Notes: generated from the sequence alone by a model not told the origin. A stretch of DNA of 64,000 bases from Plantibacter sp. VKM Ac-2880 (GCF_015351235.1 NZ_JADKSJ010000001.1:1303530-1367529); one strand, 5' to 3'; numbered from the stretch's first letter, positions 53,666 to 62,884 are shown. Made by a program: numbers and translations.

Positions 53666-55588
53666 TCAGGCGTCGATGACGTGCACGAGCTCGTCGATGA
53701 AGCCCGCGAAGTCGTCGGAGCGCCGGATGATGCGGGCGACGCTCGACCGTTCGGAGAAGACCTCGACGAACTGATCGAAGACGGTCTGGAACGCGGCGCG
53801 ACCCGATTCGCTGAACGCGACGAGCGCGACGACGCTCACGCGCGCCCCACCCCACTCCATCGGGGTCTCGTTCACGGCGATCGCGATGGCCGTCGAATGG
53901 GCCGTCATCGTCATCGCGTGCGGCACCGCCAGGGTGTCGGTGAACGCGGTCGACGACATGCGCTCCCGCTCGATCGCCGCCGTGAGGTAGCTCTCGTCGA
54001 TGATCCCGCGGTCGATCATGCGTTCGCCGAGGAGTCGGATCATCGCCTCCTCGTCGGCCGCGTGCGCGTTGCGGAGGAAGAGGTCCGGGTGGAAGTACTG
54101 CAGCAGTTCGTCGCTGATCTCCGACAACCGCGAGGAGCGGCGCACCCGGCTGACCGCGCCGCGGACGCGTTCCACGTCGGCTGCGGTGAGGAAGGGCTGG
54201 ATGACGACGATGCCGTCGGCAGGCGCCGGCGGCTCGATGGTCGTGAGCACGAGGTCGCTGTCGATGGCCGACCAGTCGACGTCGGTGCGGGTGATCACGG
54301 ATCGGACGTCGAGGACGTCCCCGAGCTGCGACTCGACGCGTCGGCGGAGCACCTCGTGCATGTCGTAGTAGCCGGCTGAGACGATGGTGCAGCCGAGCAG
54401 CGCCTCCTTGCGAGCCGTCTGTTCGAGCTGGGCGCCGACGTGCATCGCGATGTACGCGATCTCGTCGTCGTTGATCACGATGGAGCCGTGGCGCTGCAGC
54501 TGGCTGGCGATGAAGACCGCGAGCTCGTAGATCATCGGATACGAGGTCTTGATCGACCGCGTGAGCGGGTTCCGCGAGTAGGACTGGTCCTGCGCCCGAC
54601 GGATGAGGTTCTGCACGTGCAGGGTGAGCCGCACGATGAAGTCCTCGTCGGAGAGGTCGACGAGGTACTCGCGTCCGGCGCGGTCGACGGCCTGACGGAC
54701 CGCCGCGAGGTCGGCCTGGTCGACGTAGTCGTCGACGAGGACTTCGGCGGACGCGCCGCTCCCGGGGGTGACCACGCGCGTGACCAGCAGGTAGCTCAGG
54801 TAGACGAGGTCGGCTTCACCGAGCACGACGTGGAAGTGGGTGTCGACGAGCCGCGCCAGGTCTTCGGCGACCGCTTCGACCTCCGGGGTCCGTGGTGCGT
54901 GGTCCGTCGGCTCCGCCGGGCGGTCCTTCGTGACGCGGTCGATCGCGATCGCGATGTGCAGGAGGACGTTCGCGATCCCGTACTCGTTGACGTAGTACCC
55001 GCGGGCGGTCAGCGCGTCGAGGAGCTCGCCCTTGAACGGGCTGAACTCGTTCGGCGCAAAGGCCCGCTGGAGCGCTTCGAGCTCGACGATGCCGCGGTCG
55101 GTCTCGTCGCGGAACATGCGGCTGAGCAGTCGGCGACGCTCGGTCTCGCCGCCCGCCATGGTGACGGTCGACCCCGAACGGTCGAGCGTGAGTGCGGTGT
55201 CGGCCAACATGGCGCGGACGCGACCGAGATCACCCTCGACGGTCGACTCGCTGACGTGCAGGCGCTGTGCCGTCTCGTGCACGTCGATGCCGGATGGCGC
55301 GCTGATGAGGAGGCGGACGAGACCGTACAGCCGGTCCCGCGGTGTCTCGGACTCGAACGCCGACGCCGCTCGCCGGCGGTACACGGCGTACCCGTCCGCG
55401 TTCAGCCGGTAGCCGTTCGGGCCCGACTCGACGACGTCGTGCGGTGCGGTGCGGGTGTTGACCGCCGTCACATAGCTGCGCACGCTGCGCGGGGTGACAC
55501 CGAGGACCTCGGCGACCTCGGTCGCCGTCGTCCATCCGTCGCGGCCTGCGAGGTAGCCGAGCATGCGGTCGTGTTTCTCGCGTGCCAC
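53666..55588 (-). CDS. BglG/MtlR-type PRD transcriptional regulator
   Basis: The 640-residue regulator has, in order, an N-terminal HTH (TTATEVAEVLGVTPRSVRSY), a second HTH/Mga-like region (IDVHETAQRLHVSESTVEGDL), two PRD domains (His in VLLHIAIAIDRV and in EIAYIAMHVGAQLE), an EIIB-like segment (ALLGCTIVSAGYY) and a C-terminal EIIA domain with the phospho-acceptor His in LAVPHAMTM. This is the layout of MtlR/LicR-type activators, which are switched by PTS phosphorylation. GTG 55588 has GAGAGG upstream. It is divergent from the mannitol PTS operon and almost certainly controls it. Confidence 0.88.
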   Translation of the reverse strand: MAREKHDRMLGYLAGRDGWTTATEVAEVLGVTPRSVRSYVTAVNTRTAPHDVVESGPNGYRLNADGYAVYRRRAASAFESETPRDRLYGLVRLLISAPSGIDVHETAQRLHVSESTVEGDLGRVRAMLADTALTLDRSGSTVTMAGGETERRRLLSRMFRDETDRGIVELEALQRAFAPNEFSPFKGELLDALTARGYYVNEYGIANVLLHIAIAIDRVTKDRPAEPTDHAPRTPEVEAVAEDLARLVDTHFHVVLGEADLVYLSYLLVTRVVTPGSGASAEVLVDDYVDQADLAAVRQAVDRAGREYLVDLSDEDFIVRLTLHVQNLIRRAQDQSYSRNPLTRSIKTSYPMIYELAVFIASQLQRHGSIVINDDEIAYIAMHVGAQLEQTARKEALLGCTIVSAGYYDMHEVLRRRVESQLGDVLDVRSVITRTDVDWSAIDSDLVLTTIEPPAPADGIVVIQPFLTAADVERVRGAVSRVRRSSRLSEISDELLQYFHPDLFLRNAHAADEEAMIRLLGERMIDRGIIDESYLTAAIERERMSSTAFTDTLAVPHAMTMTAHSTAIAIAVNETPMEWGGARVSVVALVAFSESGRAAFQTVFDQFVEVFSERSSVARIIRRSDDFAGFIDELVHVIDA

Positions 55589-55646
55589 GATGCCCCTCTC
55601 CGGCGGACGGTCCTCGCGCGGTCCGGGCGAACCGCTTCACCGAGTC

Positions 55647-55743
55647 AACCATCATCCGATGCGCTTCCGCGCGTTCGACGACCTTTCCGCACCGCCGGAA
55701 GAGCTTCTGGTGGAACGGCGACCCGCCCGGCGGAATGATGGTT
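55647..55743. promoter_or_regulatory. Inverted repeat between the PRD regulator and PTS operon
   Basis: AACCATCATCCG at 55647-55658 is mirrored by CGGAATGATGGTT at 55731-55743 (12 bases matching with one inserted A). The arms are 72 bases apart and symmetric about the middle of the divergent promoter region, suggesting paired activator sites. Confidence 0.45.
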
Positions 55744-55776
55744 CGGTAGGCAATCGGCGGTTCTGGAGAAGGTTCG

Positions 55777-56100
55777 ATGAAGATCCTGGTGATTTGCGGC
55801 GCGGGTGCGTCGAGCACGTTCATGGCGCAACGCCTCCGACGCGCCGCAGCCGATCAGGCTCTCGACGTCTCGGTCGATGCCGGCGCCGAATCCCAGGTGC
55901 TCTCCGGCACGCTCACCCTCGACGGTGTCGACGTGCTGCTCGTCGGAGCCCACCTCGCCGATCACGAGCCCGCGCTCCGCGCTGTGGCCGAGCCACTCGG
56001 CACCGCCGTGGCCGTCCTCCCCGGCGACGTCTTCGGCGTCGAAGGCGGCGCCAGAGCCCTCGAACTCGTCCTCTCGATCCAGTCACCAACCAGGAGGTAA
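55777..56100 (+). CDS. PTS EIIB component (lactose/cellobiose-like)
   Basis: The 107-residue cytoplasmic protein starts MKILVICGAGASSTFMAQRL, the phosphocysteine loop (Cys7) of the lactose/cellobiose EIIB fold. No matching EIIA or EIIC of that family is present in the operon, which instead encodes a mannitol EIICB and EIIA. It may be an accessory phosphocarrier or signalling partner of the PRD regulator, but the role is unknown. GGAGAAGG precedes the ATG. It is the first gene of the PTS operon. Confidence 0.82.
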   Translation: MKILVICGAGASSTFMAQRLRRAAADQALDVSVDAGAESQVLSGTLTLDGVDVLLVGAHLADHEPALRAVAEPLGTAVAVLPGDVFGVEGGARALELVLSIQSPTRR

Positions 56101-56104
56101 CCCC

Positions 56105-56380
56105 ATGGCAACTCGAACCGTCCGCATCGGCTCGTCGCACGGCCTGCACGCGAGGCCCGCGAAGCTGTTCACGCAGGCTGCGAAGGACGCCGGGGCCCCG
56201 GTGACCATCGCCAAGGGCAGCGGCAAGGCCGTCAACGCGGCGAGCATCCTCGGGGTCATCGCCCTTGCCGTCGAACACGGCGACTACGTGACCCTGTCCG
56301 TCGAGGGAGAAGGCGCAGCAGCCGAGGGCACCCTCGACACCCTCTCCGAGCTCCTCGTGACCGACCATGACGAGCAGTAG
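56105..56380 (+). CDS. ptsH: Phosphocarrier protein HPr
   Basis: HPr carries phosphate from Enzyme I to the EIIA domains. The 91-residue protein has the active-site His15 in SHGLHARPAK and the NAASILGVIALAV segment around the regulatory-serine region (Ser47). AGGAGG lies 14 bases upstream of ATG 56105, slightly far. It is embedded in the mannitol operon and overlaps the Enzyme I gene by 14 bases. Confidence 0.94.
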   Translation: MATRTVRIGSSHGLHARPAKLFTQAAKDAGAPVTIAKGSGKAVNAASILGVIALAVEHGDYVTLSVEGEGAAAEGTLDTLSELLVTDHDEQ

Positions 56381-58064
56381 TCCGATGGGCGCGCTCCAGG
56401 GCATCGGCATCGGCCAGGGGGTCGCCGTCGGCCCGATCGCACGGATGGCCGATCCACTCCCGGCGCCGGCGGACGTCGCCAGCACCCTCGACCTCGCGAC
56501 CGAGACCGAGCGGGCGAACACCTCCCTCGCCGCCGTCGCGCGCGAGCTCGAAGCCCGCGGTGCAGCCGCCGGTGGTGCCGCACGCGACGTGCTCGAAGCG
56601 CAGGCCATGATGGCCGAGGACCCGACGTTGGCCGAGGAGATCGCCACCCGCCTCGCCGACGGCAAGACCGCCGAATGGGCCGTCTACGCCGCGTTCGCGT
56701 CGTTCCGCGACCAGCTCGCCGCGATGGGCGGGTACCTCGGCGAACGCGCCGCCGACCTCGACGACGTGTCGCAGCGAGTCGTCGCCGACCTCATGGGGGT
56801 CCCGGCACCCGGCGTCCCCTCGCCCGGTCACCCGTTCATCCTCGTCGCCCGCGACCTCGCGCCCGCCGACACCGCCCTGCTCGACCTCGACCTGGTGCTC
56901 GGACTCGTCACGAGCGACGGAGGCCCCACCTCGCACACGGCGATCCTCGCCCGCGAGAAGTCGATCGTCGCGATCGTCGGTGTCGTCGGTGCCGCCGACC
57001 TCACCGACGGCACGACGCTCGTCGTCGACGCGGCGACCGGCGCGGTCACCGTCGACCCCACGCCCGAACTGGTGGCCGAGACGGAGCAGCGCATCGCCGA
57101 CCGGCTCGCCCTGGTCGACGCCCCGGCCATCCCCGGCGCGCTCGCCGACGGCACTGCCGTGCCGCTCCTCGCGAACCTCGGGTCGGCCGAACACGCCGAC
57201 GCGGCAGCAGAGCTCGGAGCCGAGGGCGTCGGCCTCTTCCGGACCGAGTTCCTGTTCCTCGACCAGGCGCTCGCGCCGACCGTCGAGCAGCAGCGTGCGC
57301 ACTACGAGAAGCTGCTGCGAGCCTTCCCCGGCAAGAAGGTCGTCGTCCGGGTGCTCGACGCAGGCGCCGACAAGCCGCTGGCGTTCCTGAACGACGCGCA
57401 CGAGGACAACCCGGCGCTCGGGCTCCGCGGACTCCGCGCACTCCGGGCGAGCGAGGACATCCTCCGCGAGCAGCTCACCGCACTCGCCCAGGCGGACGCG
57501 GCGACCGACGCCGACCTCTGGGTCATGGCGCCGATGGTGTCGACCGTCGAGGAGACGAAGTACTTCATGGCGATCGCCGCCGAGTACGGCCTCAAGACGC
57601 CGGGCGTCATGGTGGAGGTGCCGTCGAGCGCGCTCCTCGCCGACCGCGTCCTCGCGCACGCCGGGTTCGCGTCGATCGGGACGAACGACCTCACGCAGTA
57701 CACCCTCGCCGCGGACCGCCTGCTCGGCTCCGTCGGTGCGTTCCAGGACCCGTGGCACCCGGCGGTCCTCCGCCTCGTGCAGCTCGTCGGCGAAGCCGGC
57801 CGGCATCACGGCAAGCCCGTCGGCATCTGTGGTGAAGCAGCAGCCGACCCGCTCCTCGCCGTCGTCCTCGTCGGACTCGGCGCGACCACCCTGTCCATGT
57901 CGCCGTCGGCCCTCGCCGACGTCCGGCACTCCCTCCAGCAGTACACGCTCGACGACGCCCGACGCATCGCAGCAGCAGCACTGGCCACCGACGGCGCCGC
58001 CGAGGCCAGGGCAGCGGCCACCGCAGCGACCACTCCCGAAATGAAAGAGGCAACATCATCATGA
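56367..58064 (+). CDS. ptsI: PTS Enzyme I (PEP-protein phosphotransferase)
   Basis: Enzyme I starts the PTS cascade by taking phosphate from PEP. The 565-residue protein has the N-terminal HPr-binding helical domain, the phospho-histidine His190 in SDGGPTSHTAILARE, FLFLDQALAPT region typical of the PEP-binding barrel, VRVLDAGADKPLAFL, and GTNDLTQYTLAADRL near the C-terminus. ATG 56367 overlaps ptsH by 14 bases; ATG 56385, just after the ptsH stop, is an alternative. Its stop overlaps mtlA (ATGA). Confidence 0.94.
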   Translation: MTSSSPMGALQGIGIGQGVAVGPIARMADPLPAPADVASTLDLATETERANTSLAAVARELEARGAAAGGAARDVLEAQAMMAEDPTLAEEIATRLADGKTAEWAVYAAFASFRDQLAAMGGYLGERAADLDDVSQRVVADLMGVPAPGVPSPGHPFILVARDLAPADTALLDLDLVLGLVTSDGGPTSHTAILAREKSIVAIVGVVGAADLTDGTTLVVDAATGAVTVDPTPELVAETEQRIADRLALVDAPAIPGALADGTAVPLLANLGSAEHADAAAELGAEGVGLFRTEFLFLDQALAPTVEQQRAHYEKLLRAFPGKKVVVRVLDAGADKPLAFLNDAHEDNPALGLRGLRALRASEDILREQLTALAQADAATDADLWVMAPMVSTVEETKYFMAIAAEYGLKTPGVMVEVPSSALLADRVLAHAGFASIGTNDLTQYTLAADRLLGSVGAFQDPWHPAVLRLVQLVGEAGRHHGKPVGICGEAAADPLLAVVLVGLGATTLSMSPSALADVRHSLQQYTLDDARRIAAAALATDGAAEARAAATAATTPEMKEATSS

Positions 58065-59647
58065 CAACGACGTCTACTCCCAAGAAGCCGGGAGGTGCAC
58101 GAGTCGGCGTCCAGCGATTCGGCACCTTCCTCTCCGGCATGGTCATGCCGAACATCGCGGCCTTCATCGCCTGGGGCCTCATCACCGCGTTCTTCATCGC
58201 CACCGGCTGGCTCCCGAACGGCGTGCTCGGCGGCTTCGGCGACGCCGACGTCATCGGCTGGCAGGGTGCGGCCACCCAGCTCGCGCAGACGGACGACGGC
58301 ACCACCTTCACGCAGTACGTCGGCCTCGTCGGCCCGATGATCACCTACCTGCTCCCGTTGCTCATCGCGAACACCGGTGGCCGGATGATCTACGGTGAGC
58401 GCGGCGGCGTCGTCGCCACCATCGCGACGATGGGTGTCATCGTCGGCAGCGCGATCCCGATGTTCATCGGCGCGATGATCATGGGCCCGCTCGCCGCCTG
58501 GCTCATGAAGCAGGCGGACCGCCTGTGGGACGGCAAGATCAAGGCCGGCTTCGAGATGCTCGTGAACAACTTCTCCGCCGGCATCCTCGGTGCGTTGCTC
58601 GCCATCGGCGGCTTCTACGGCATCGCCCCGGTCGTCACCGCCTTGAGCAACTTCCTCGAGGGTGTCGTCGACTGGCTCGTCGCCAACTCGCTCCTCCCGA
58701 TCGCGAGCATCTTCATCGAGCCCGGCAAGATCCTCTTCCTCAACAACGCCATCAACCACGGTGTGCTGACGCCGCTCGGTGTCCAGCAGGCCGAGGACAG
58801 CGGCAAGTCCGTGCTGTTCCTCCTCGAGTCGAACCCCGGCCCGGGCCTCGGCATCCTGCTCGCCTTCTGCTTCTTCGGCATCGGCCTGGCGAAGGCCTCG
58901 GCCCCCGGTGCGGTCATCATCCAGTTCTTCGGCGGCATCCACGAGATCTACTTCCCGTACGTGCTCATGAAGCCGATGCTCGTCTTCGCGGCGATCGGTG
59001 GCGGTATGGCCGGTGTGGCGACGAACGTCGCCTTCAACACGGGTCTGCGCGCGCCGGCCTCGCCGGGCAGCATCATCGCCGTGCTCATCCAGACGGCCCC
59101 CGACAGCTACGTCGGCGTGATCCTCTCGGTCATCGTCGCGGCAGCCGTGTCCTTCGCGATCTCCGCGATCATCCTCCGGGCGAGCCGCAAGCGGGACCTG
59201 GAGAACGAGAACGCCGGTGACCTCTCGGCCGCCGTCGCAGCCACCGAGGCCGCGAAGGGCAAGAAGTCGAGCGTGCTCGGCAACCTCTCGGCCGGGAGCG
59301 CCGCAGCCGGTGCCGACGTCGTCGACGAGGGCGTCGTCACCACCCTCGAGCGTGGTCCGATCCGCAACATCGTGTTCGCCTGCGACGCCGGTATGGGCTC
59401 CAGCGCGATGGGTGCCTCGGTGCTCCGCAACAAGATCAAGAAGGCCGGCATCGACGAGATCACCGTCACGAACAAGGCGATCGCGAACCTCGCCGACGAC
59501 GTGGACCTCGTGATCACGCAGCGGGAGCTCACGGACCGCGCGAAGGAGAAGACGCCGAGCGCCGTCCACATGTCGGTGGACAACTTCATGAACTCCCCGA
59601 AGTACGACGAGGTGGTGGAGTTGCTCCGCGGAGAGGGAGCACACTAG
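58061..59647 (+). CDS. mtlA: PTS mannitol transporter EIICB
   Basis: The 528-residue protein imports and phosphorylates mannitol. The membrane EIIC part (to ~375) has the mannitol-family sequence FGTFLSGMVMPNIAAFIAWG, NNAINHGVLTPLGV and GGIHEIYFPYVLMKP. A ~60-residue Ala/Lys-rich linker leads to EIIB with FACDAGMGSSAMGAS (Cys441). EIIA is separate (mtlF). ATG 58061 overlaps the Enzyme I stop. Confidence 0.94.
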   Translation: MTTTSTPKKPGGARVGVQRFGTFLSGMVMPNIAAFIAWGLITAFFIATGWLPNGVLGGFGDADVIGWQGAATQLAQTDDGTTFTQYVGLVGPMITYLLPLLIANTGGRMIYGERGGVVATIATMGVIVGSAIPMFIGAMIMGPLAAWLMKQADRLWDGKIKAGFEMLVNNFSAGILGALLAIGGFYGIAPVVTALSNFLEGVVDWLVANSLLPIASIFIEPGKILFLNNAINHGVLTPLGVQQAEDSGKSVLFLLESNPGPGLGILLAFCFFGIGLAKASAPGAVIIQFFGGIHEIYFPYVLMKPMLVFAAIGGGMAGVATNVAFNTGLRAPASPGSIIAVLIQTAPDSYVGVILSVIVAAAVSFAISAIILRASRKRDLENENAGDLSAAVAATEAAKGKKSSVLGNLSAGSAAAGADVVDEGVVTTLERGPIRNIVFACDAGMGSSAMGASVLRNKIKKAGIDEITVTNKAIANLADDVDLVITQRELTDRAKEKTPSAVHMSVDNFMNSPKYDEVVELLRGEGAH

Positions 59648-59659
59648 CAACGGAACGAT

Positions 59660-59692
59660 CCCGGGGTGCGCGCGAAGGGCGTGCACCCCGGG
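59660..59692 (+). terminator. Hairpin between mtlA and mtlF
   Basis: CCCGGGGTGC (59660-59669) pairs with GCACCCCGGG (59683-59692) around a 13-nt loop, 13 bases after the mtlA stop, without a clear U-tract. It may act as an attenuator or protect the upstream mRNA. Confidence 0.55.
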
Positions 59693-59764
59693 CCACACCC
59701 ACCACCCTTCACCGGGCTCCCTGCCGCTCAGGCGGAGCCCTCCACGAGGAATGCAGAGGAAGCC

Positions 59765-60199
59765 ATGTCGCAGGTACTGACCCAGGACCGCATCACCATC
59801 GTCACCGGGACGGTGACGCAGGAGGAGGCCATCCGACGCGCGGCCGACGCCCTCGAGGCGGCGGGAGCGGTCACCGACGAGTACTTCGAGGCCATGCTCG
59901 CGCGTGAGCAGTCGGTGTCGACCTACATGGGCAACCTCCTCGCGATCCCGCACGGCACGAACGACGCGAAGGAGGCGGTCCGCGATTCCGCCCTGTCCTT
60001 CACCCGCTACGAGACCCCCATCGACTGGGACGGCGAGGAGGTGCGCTTCGTCGTCGGCATCGCCGGCAAGGACGGCGGCCACATGGAGATCCTCTCCAAG
60101 ATCGCCATCATCTTCTCCGAGGACGACGAGGTCGCCAAGCTGCTCGCCGCTGAGACCGCGGAGGAGCTCTACGCACTCCTGAGCGAGGTCAACGAGTGA
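59765..60199 (+). CDS. mtlF: PTS mannitol EIIA component
   Basis: The 144-residue cytoplasmic EIIA has the phospho-histidine His63 in [13 protein letters not shown] and the family start [17 protein letters not shown]. It relays phosphate from HPr to the EIIB of MtlA. ATG 59765 with GAGGA upstream is chosen over the longer open frame. Its TGA touches the mtlD start. Confidence 0.94.
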   Translation: MSQVLTQDRITIVTGTVTQEEAIRRAADALEAAGAVTDEYFEAMLAREQSVSTYMGNLLAIPHGTNDAKEAVRDSALSFTRYETPIDWDGEEVRFVVGIAGKDGGHMEILSKIAIIFSEDDEVAKLLAAETAEELYALLSEVNE

Positions 60200-61353
60200 T
60201 GCGGGCCGTCCACTTCGGCGCCGGCAACATCGGACGCGGGTTCGTCGGCCTCCTCCTCCACGAGGGCGGCTACGAGGTGGTCTTCGCGGACGTCAACGCG
60301 GAGCTCATCGGAGCCATCGCTGCGGCCGACAGCTACACGGTCCACGAGGTGGGCGACGGCGCGAAGGACACGGTCGTCACCGGGTTCCGCGCCATCAACA
60401 GCGCGACCGACGAGGCGGCGCTCGTCGCCGAGATCGCTGCCGCCGACGTGGTGACCACCGCCGTCGGACCGACCATCCTCCGGTTCGTCGCGCCGGTCAT
60501 CGCACGCGGCATCGCCGCTCGTCCGGCCGACGCGGCACCGCTGGCCGTCATGGCCTGCGAGAACGCCATCAACGCGACCGACCTGCTCGCCGCAGAGGTT
60601 CGGCAGGCCGTCGGCGACACCGCCTGGGAGTCGCTGGCGGGCCGCGCCGTGTTCGCGAACACGGCCGTCGACCGCATCGTCCCGGGCCAGCCCGCCGGGC
60701 AGGGCATCGACGTCACCGTCGAGACCTTCTACGAGTGGGCCATCGAGACGCCCGCCTTCAACGGTTCCCTCCCGTCGATCCCCGGCGCGCACTTCGTCGA
60801 CGAGCTCGCCCCGTACATCGAGCGCAAGCTGTTCACGGTGAACACCGGTCACGCCTCCGTCGCCTACTTCGGTGCTCGCGCCGGTATCGGGACGATCGCC
60901 GAGGCGCTCGCCGAACCGTCCATCGCGGCGGCTGTCGGTGCGGTGCTCGAGGAGACCTCCGCCCTGCTGGTGGCGAAGCACGGCCTCGACGTCGACGCGC
61001 AGCGCGAGTACCGCGAGACGATCCTGCGTCGGTTCGCCAACGTGCACCTGCCCGACACCGTCGAGCGCGTCGGTCGCCAGCCGCTGCGCAAGCTGAGCCG
61101 GACGGAACGGTTCATCGGACCTGCCGCCGAGCTGGCGGAGCGCGGCATGGGCCACGACGCCCTCGTCGCCGCCATCGGAGCAGCACTGGAGTTCGACGTG
61201 AGCGACGACGAGCAGAGCGTCGAGCTGCAGGCCAAGTTGCACGACCTGGCGGCGGAGACGTTCGTCGAGGAGATCACGGGGCTCGCGCCCGAGCACCCGC
61301 TCGCTCCGGCGGTGCTCGCGCAGGTCACCGCTCGGCAGGCGACGCTCTCCTAG
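60199..61353 (+). CDS. mtlD: Mannitol-1-phosphate 5-dehydrogenase
   Basis: MtlD oxidises mannitol-1-phosphate to fructose-6-phosphate with NAD+. The 384-residue enzyme starts [17 protein letters not shown] (Rossmann motif), has [11 protein letters not shown] and the catalytic region [16 protein letters not shown] with conserved Lys, Asn and His. ATG 60199 overlaps the mtlF stop by one base (TGATG); a GTG one codon earlier is also in frame. It ends the mannitol operon. Confidence 0.95.
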   Translation: MRAVHFGAGNIGRGFVGLLLHEGGYEVVFADVNAELIGAIAAADSYTVHEVGDGAKDTVVTGFRAINSATDEAALVAEIAAADVVTTAVGPTILRFVAPVIARGIAARPADAAPLAVMACENAINATDLLAAEVRQAVGDTAWESLAGRAVFANTAVDRIVPGQPAGQGIDVTVETFYEWAIETPAFNGSLPSIPGAHFVDELAPYIERKLFTVNTGHASVAYFGARAGIGTIAEALAEPSIAAAVGAVLEETSALLVAKHGLDVDAQREYRETILRRFANVHLPDTVERVGRQPLRKLSRTERFIGPAAELAERGMGHDALVAAIGAALEFDVSDDEQSVELQAKLHDLAAETFVEEITGLAPEHPLAPAVLAQVTARQATLS

Positions 61354-61361
61354 CTGGACAA

Positions 61362-61516
61362 CCCTTCGACAGGCTCAGGGACCGGGCATCTCCGGACCCT
61401 GAGCCTGTCATGGTCCCTGAGCCTGTCGTGGTCCCTGAGCCTGTCGAAGGGCGATCCCGAAGGCCGCCCGGTCCCTGAGCTTGTCGAAGGGCGGTTCCTG
61501 AGCCTGTCGAAGGGGC
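61362..61516. repeat. Cluster of six dispersed-repeat copies between convergent genes
   Basis: One forward copy (61362-61386) and five inverted copies (near 61396, 61412, 61430, 61469 and 61495) of a ~22-bp unit with core GACAGGCTCAGGGACC. The forward copy at 61362-61383 is the perfect reverse complement of 61430-61451, giving a 22-bp stem. The cluster fills the gap between the mtlD stop and the FAD-enzyme stop and probably serves as a two-way terminator. Confidence 0.8.
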
Positions 61517-61522
61517 CCTGCC

Positions 61523-62884
61523 TCAGAACACCTTGCCGGGGTTCAGCAGGTTCTGGGGGTCGAACAGCTGCTTGATCCCGTGCTGGAGTCCGAGCTGGTC
61601 GGCGCCGAGCTCGTCGCCGAGCCACCGTTTCTTGAGCAGCCCGATCCCGTGTTCGCCCGTCAGCGTCCCGCCGAGACGGAGCGCGGCGGTGAACAGTTCC
61701 TCGGCCGCTTGCCAGATGTGGTCCGGTACCTCGGTGCCCTCGAAGACGAAGTTCGGGTGGAGGTTGCCGTCGCCGGCGTGCGCGACCGTCGGGATGGTGA
61801 TGCCGTAGCGACGCTCGATGTGGCCGATCTCGGCGAACATCGCCGCCAACTGGCTGCGGGGCACGGAGACGTCTTCGATGAGCGGGGTGCCGAACCACTC
61901 GAGCGAGGGGTGCAGGGCGCGGCGGACCGCGAGCAGGTGCTCACCGGTCGCGTGGTCTGTCGACATCTCGGCGCGGCCGCCGGCAGCCCGCAACACCTCG
62001 AGGACGGCCGCTGCTTCGAGCTCGGCGCTCGGCCCGTCGGTCTGGATGACCACGTGCGCTTCGCCGCTGCTCGGTGTCGGGAGCCGCAGGTACCGGTGGA
62101 CGGCGACGAGTGCGACGGGGTCGAGCAGTTCCATGATGGACGGCTGGATGCCCGCCGCGGTGACGGCCGCGGTGGCACCGGCGGCGGTGACGACGTCAGG
62201 GAAGTACCCGGCGATCGTCGCGACGGTGCCGGGGGTGATCCGCCTGATACGGACGGTCGCCTCGACGATGACGCCGAGGACGCCCTCGGATCCGACCATG
62301 AGGCTCGTGAGGTCGAGCCCGGTGACGCCCTTGATGCTCCGGTGACCGACGCTGATGAGGCGACCGTCGGCCAAGACGACCTTCAGCGCCAGGACGGCGT
62401 CCCGGGTCACCCCGTACTTCGCACACAGGAGGCCGCCGGCACCGGTGGCGATGTTGCCGCCCACGGTCGAGATCGCCCGGCTCGCGGGGTCAGGGGCGAA
62501 CCAGAGCCCACGAGTGAGCAGGAGGTCGTTGAAGTCGCCGTTGATCACGCCGGGGTCGACCACGGCGAGCAGATCGGGTTCGTTGATCTCGTGGATCCGC
62601 GTCATCCCGAGGGTCGACAGCACGATCTCGCCCGCTCCGCCGAGTGCGCCGCCGGCGAGTCCCGTGCCCGCGCCCCGTGTCACGACCGGTGTCCCGGTCG
62701 CCGTCGCGATCCGCATCACGGTCTGGACGTCCTCGATGGAACGGGCGGACACCACGGCGATGGGCGCCGCGTCCGACACGTGCCCGGACTTGTCCGTCCG
62801 TGCCGCCGCGAGGTCGACATCCGTCGTCGACACCGCGTCACCGAGGGCGTCGCGAAGGGCGTCGAGGACGTTCGGCGCGGTCAT
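61523..62884 (-). CDS. FAD-binding oxidase (glycolate oxidase/D-lactate dehydrogenase, GlcD type)
   Basis: The 453-residue flavoprotein has an N-terminal PCMH-type FAD domain (PVVTRGAGTGLAGGALGG, DPASRAISTVGGNIATGAGG, GSEGVLGVIVEATVRI) and a C-terminal oxidase domain with THAGDGNLHPNF-like HAGDGNLHPNFVF and LTGEHGIGLLKKRWL. Members oxidise glycolate, D-lactate or other 2-hydroxy acids; the substrate cannot be assigned. ATG 62884 overlaps the nagA stop (ATGA), so it is translated after nagA, an unusual pairing. Confidence 0.88.
   Translation of the reverse strand: MTAPNVLDALRDALGDAVSTTDVDLAAARTDKSGHVSDAAPIAVVSARSIEDVQTVMRIATATGTPVVTRGAGTGLAGGALGGAGEIVLSTLGMTRIHEINEPDLLAVVDPGVINGDFNDLLLTRGLWFAPDPASRAISTVGGNIATGAGGLLCAKYGVTRDAVLALKVVLADGRLISVGHRSIKGVTGLDLTSLMVGSEGVLGVIVEATVRIRRITPGTVATIAGYFPDVVTAAGATAAVTAAGIQPSIMELLDPVALVAVHRYLRLPTPSSGEAHVVIQTDGPSAELEAAAVLEVLRAAGGRAEMSTDHATGEHLLAVRRALHPSLEWFGTPLIEDVSVPRSQLAAMFAEIGHIERRYGITIPTVAHAGDGNLHPNFVFEGTEVPDHIWQAAEELFTAALRLGGTLTGEHGIGLLKKRWLGDELGADQLGLQHGIKQLFDPQNLLNPGKVF

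Noticed and set aside
61362-61516. Repeat cluster resembling a CRISPR or integration site
   Set aside because: Copies are in both orientations with irregular short gaps, and there is no integrase, tRNA or cas gene nearby.
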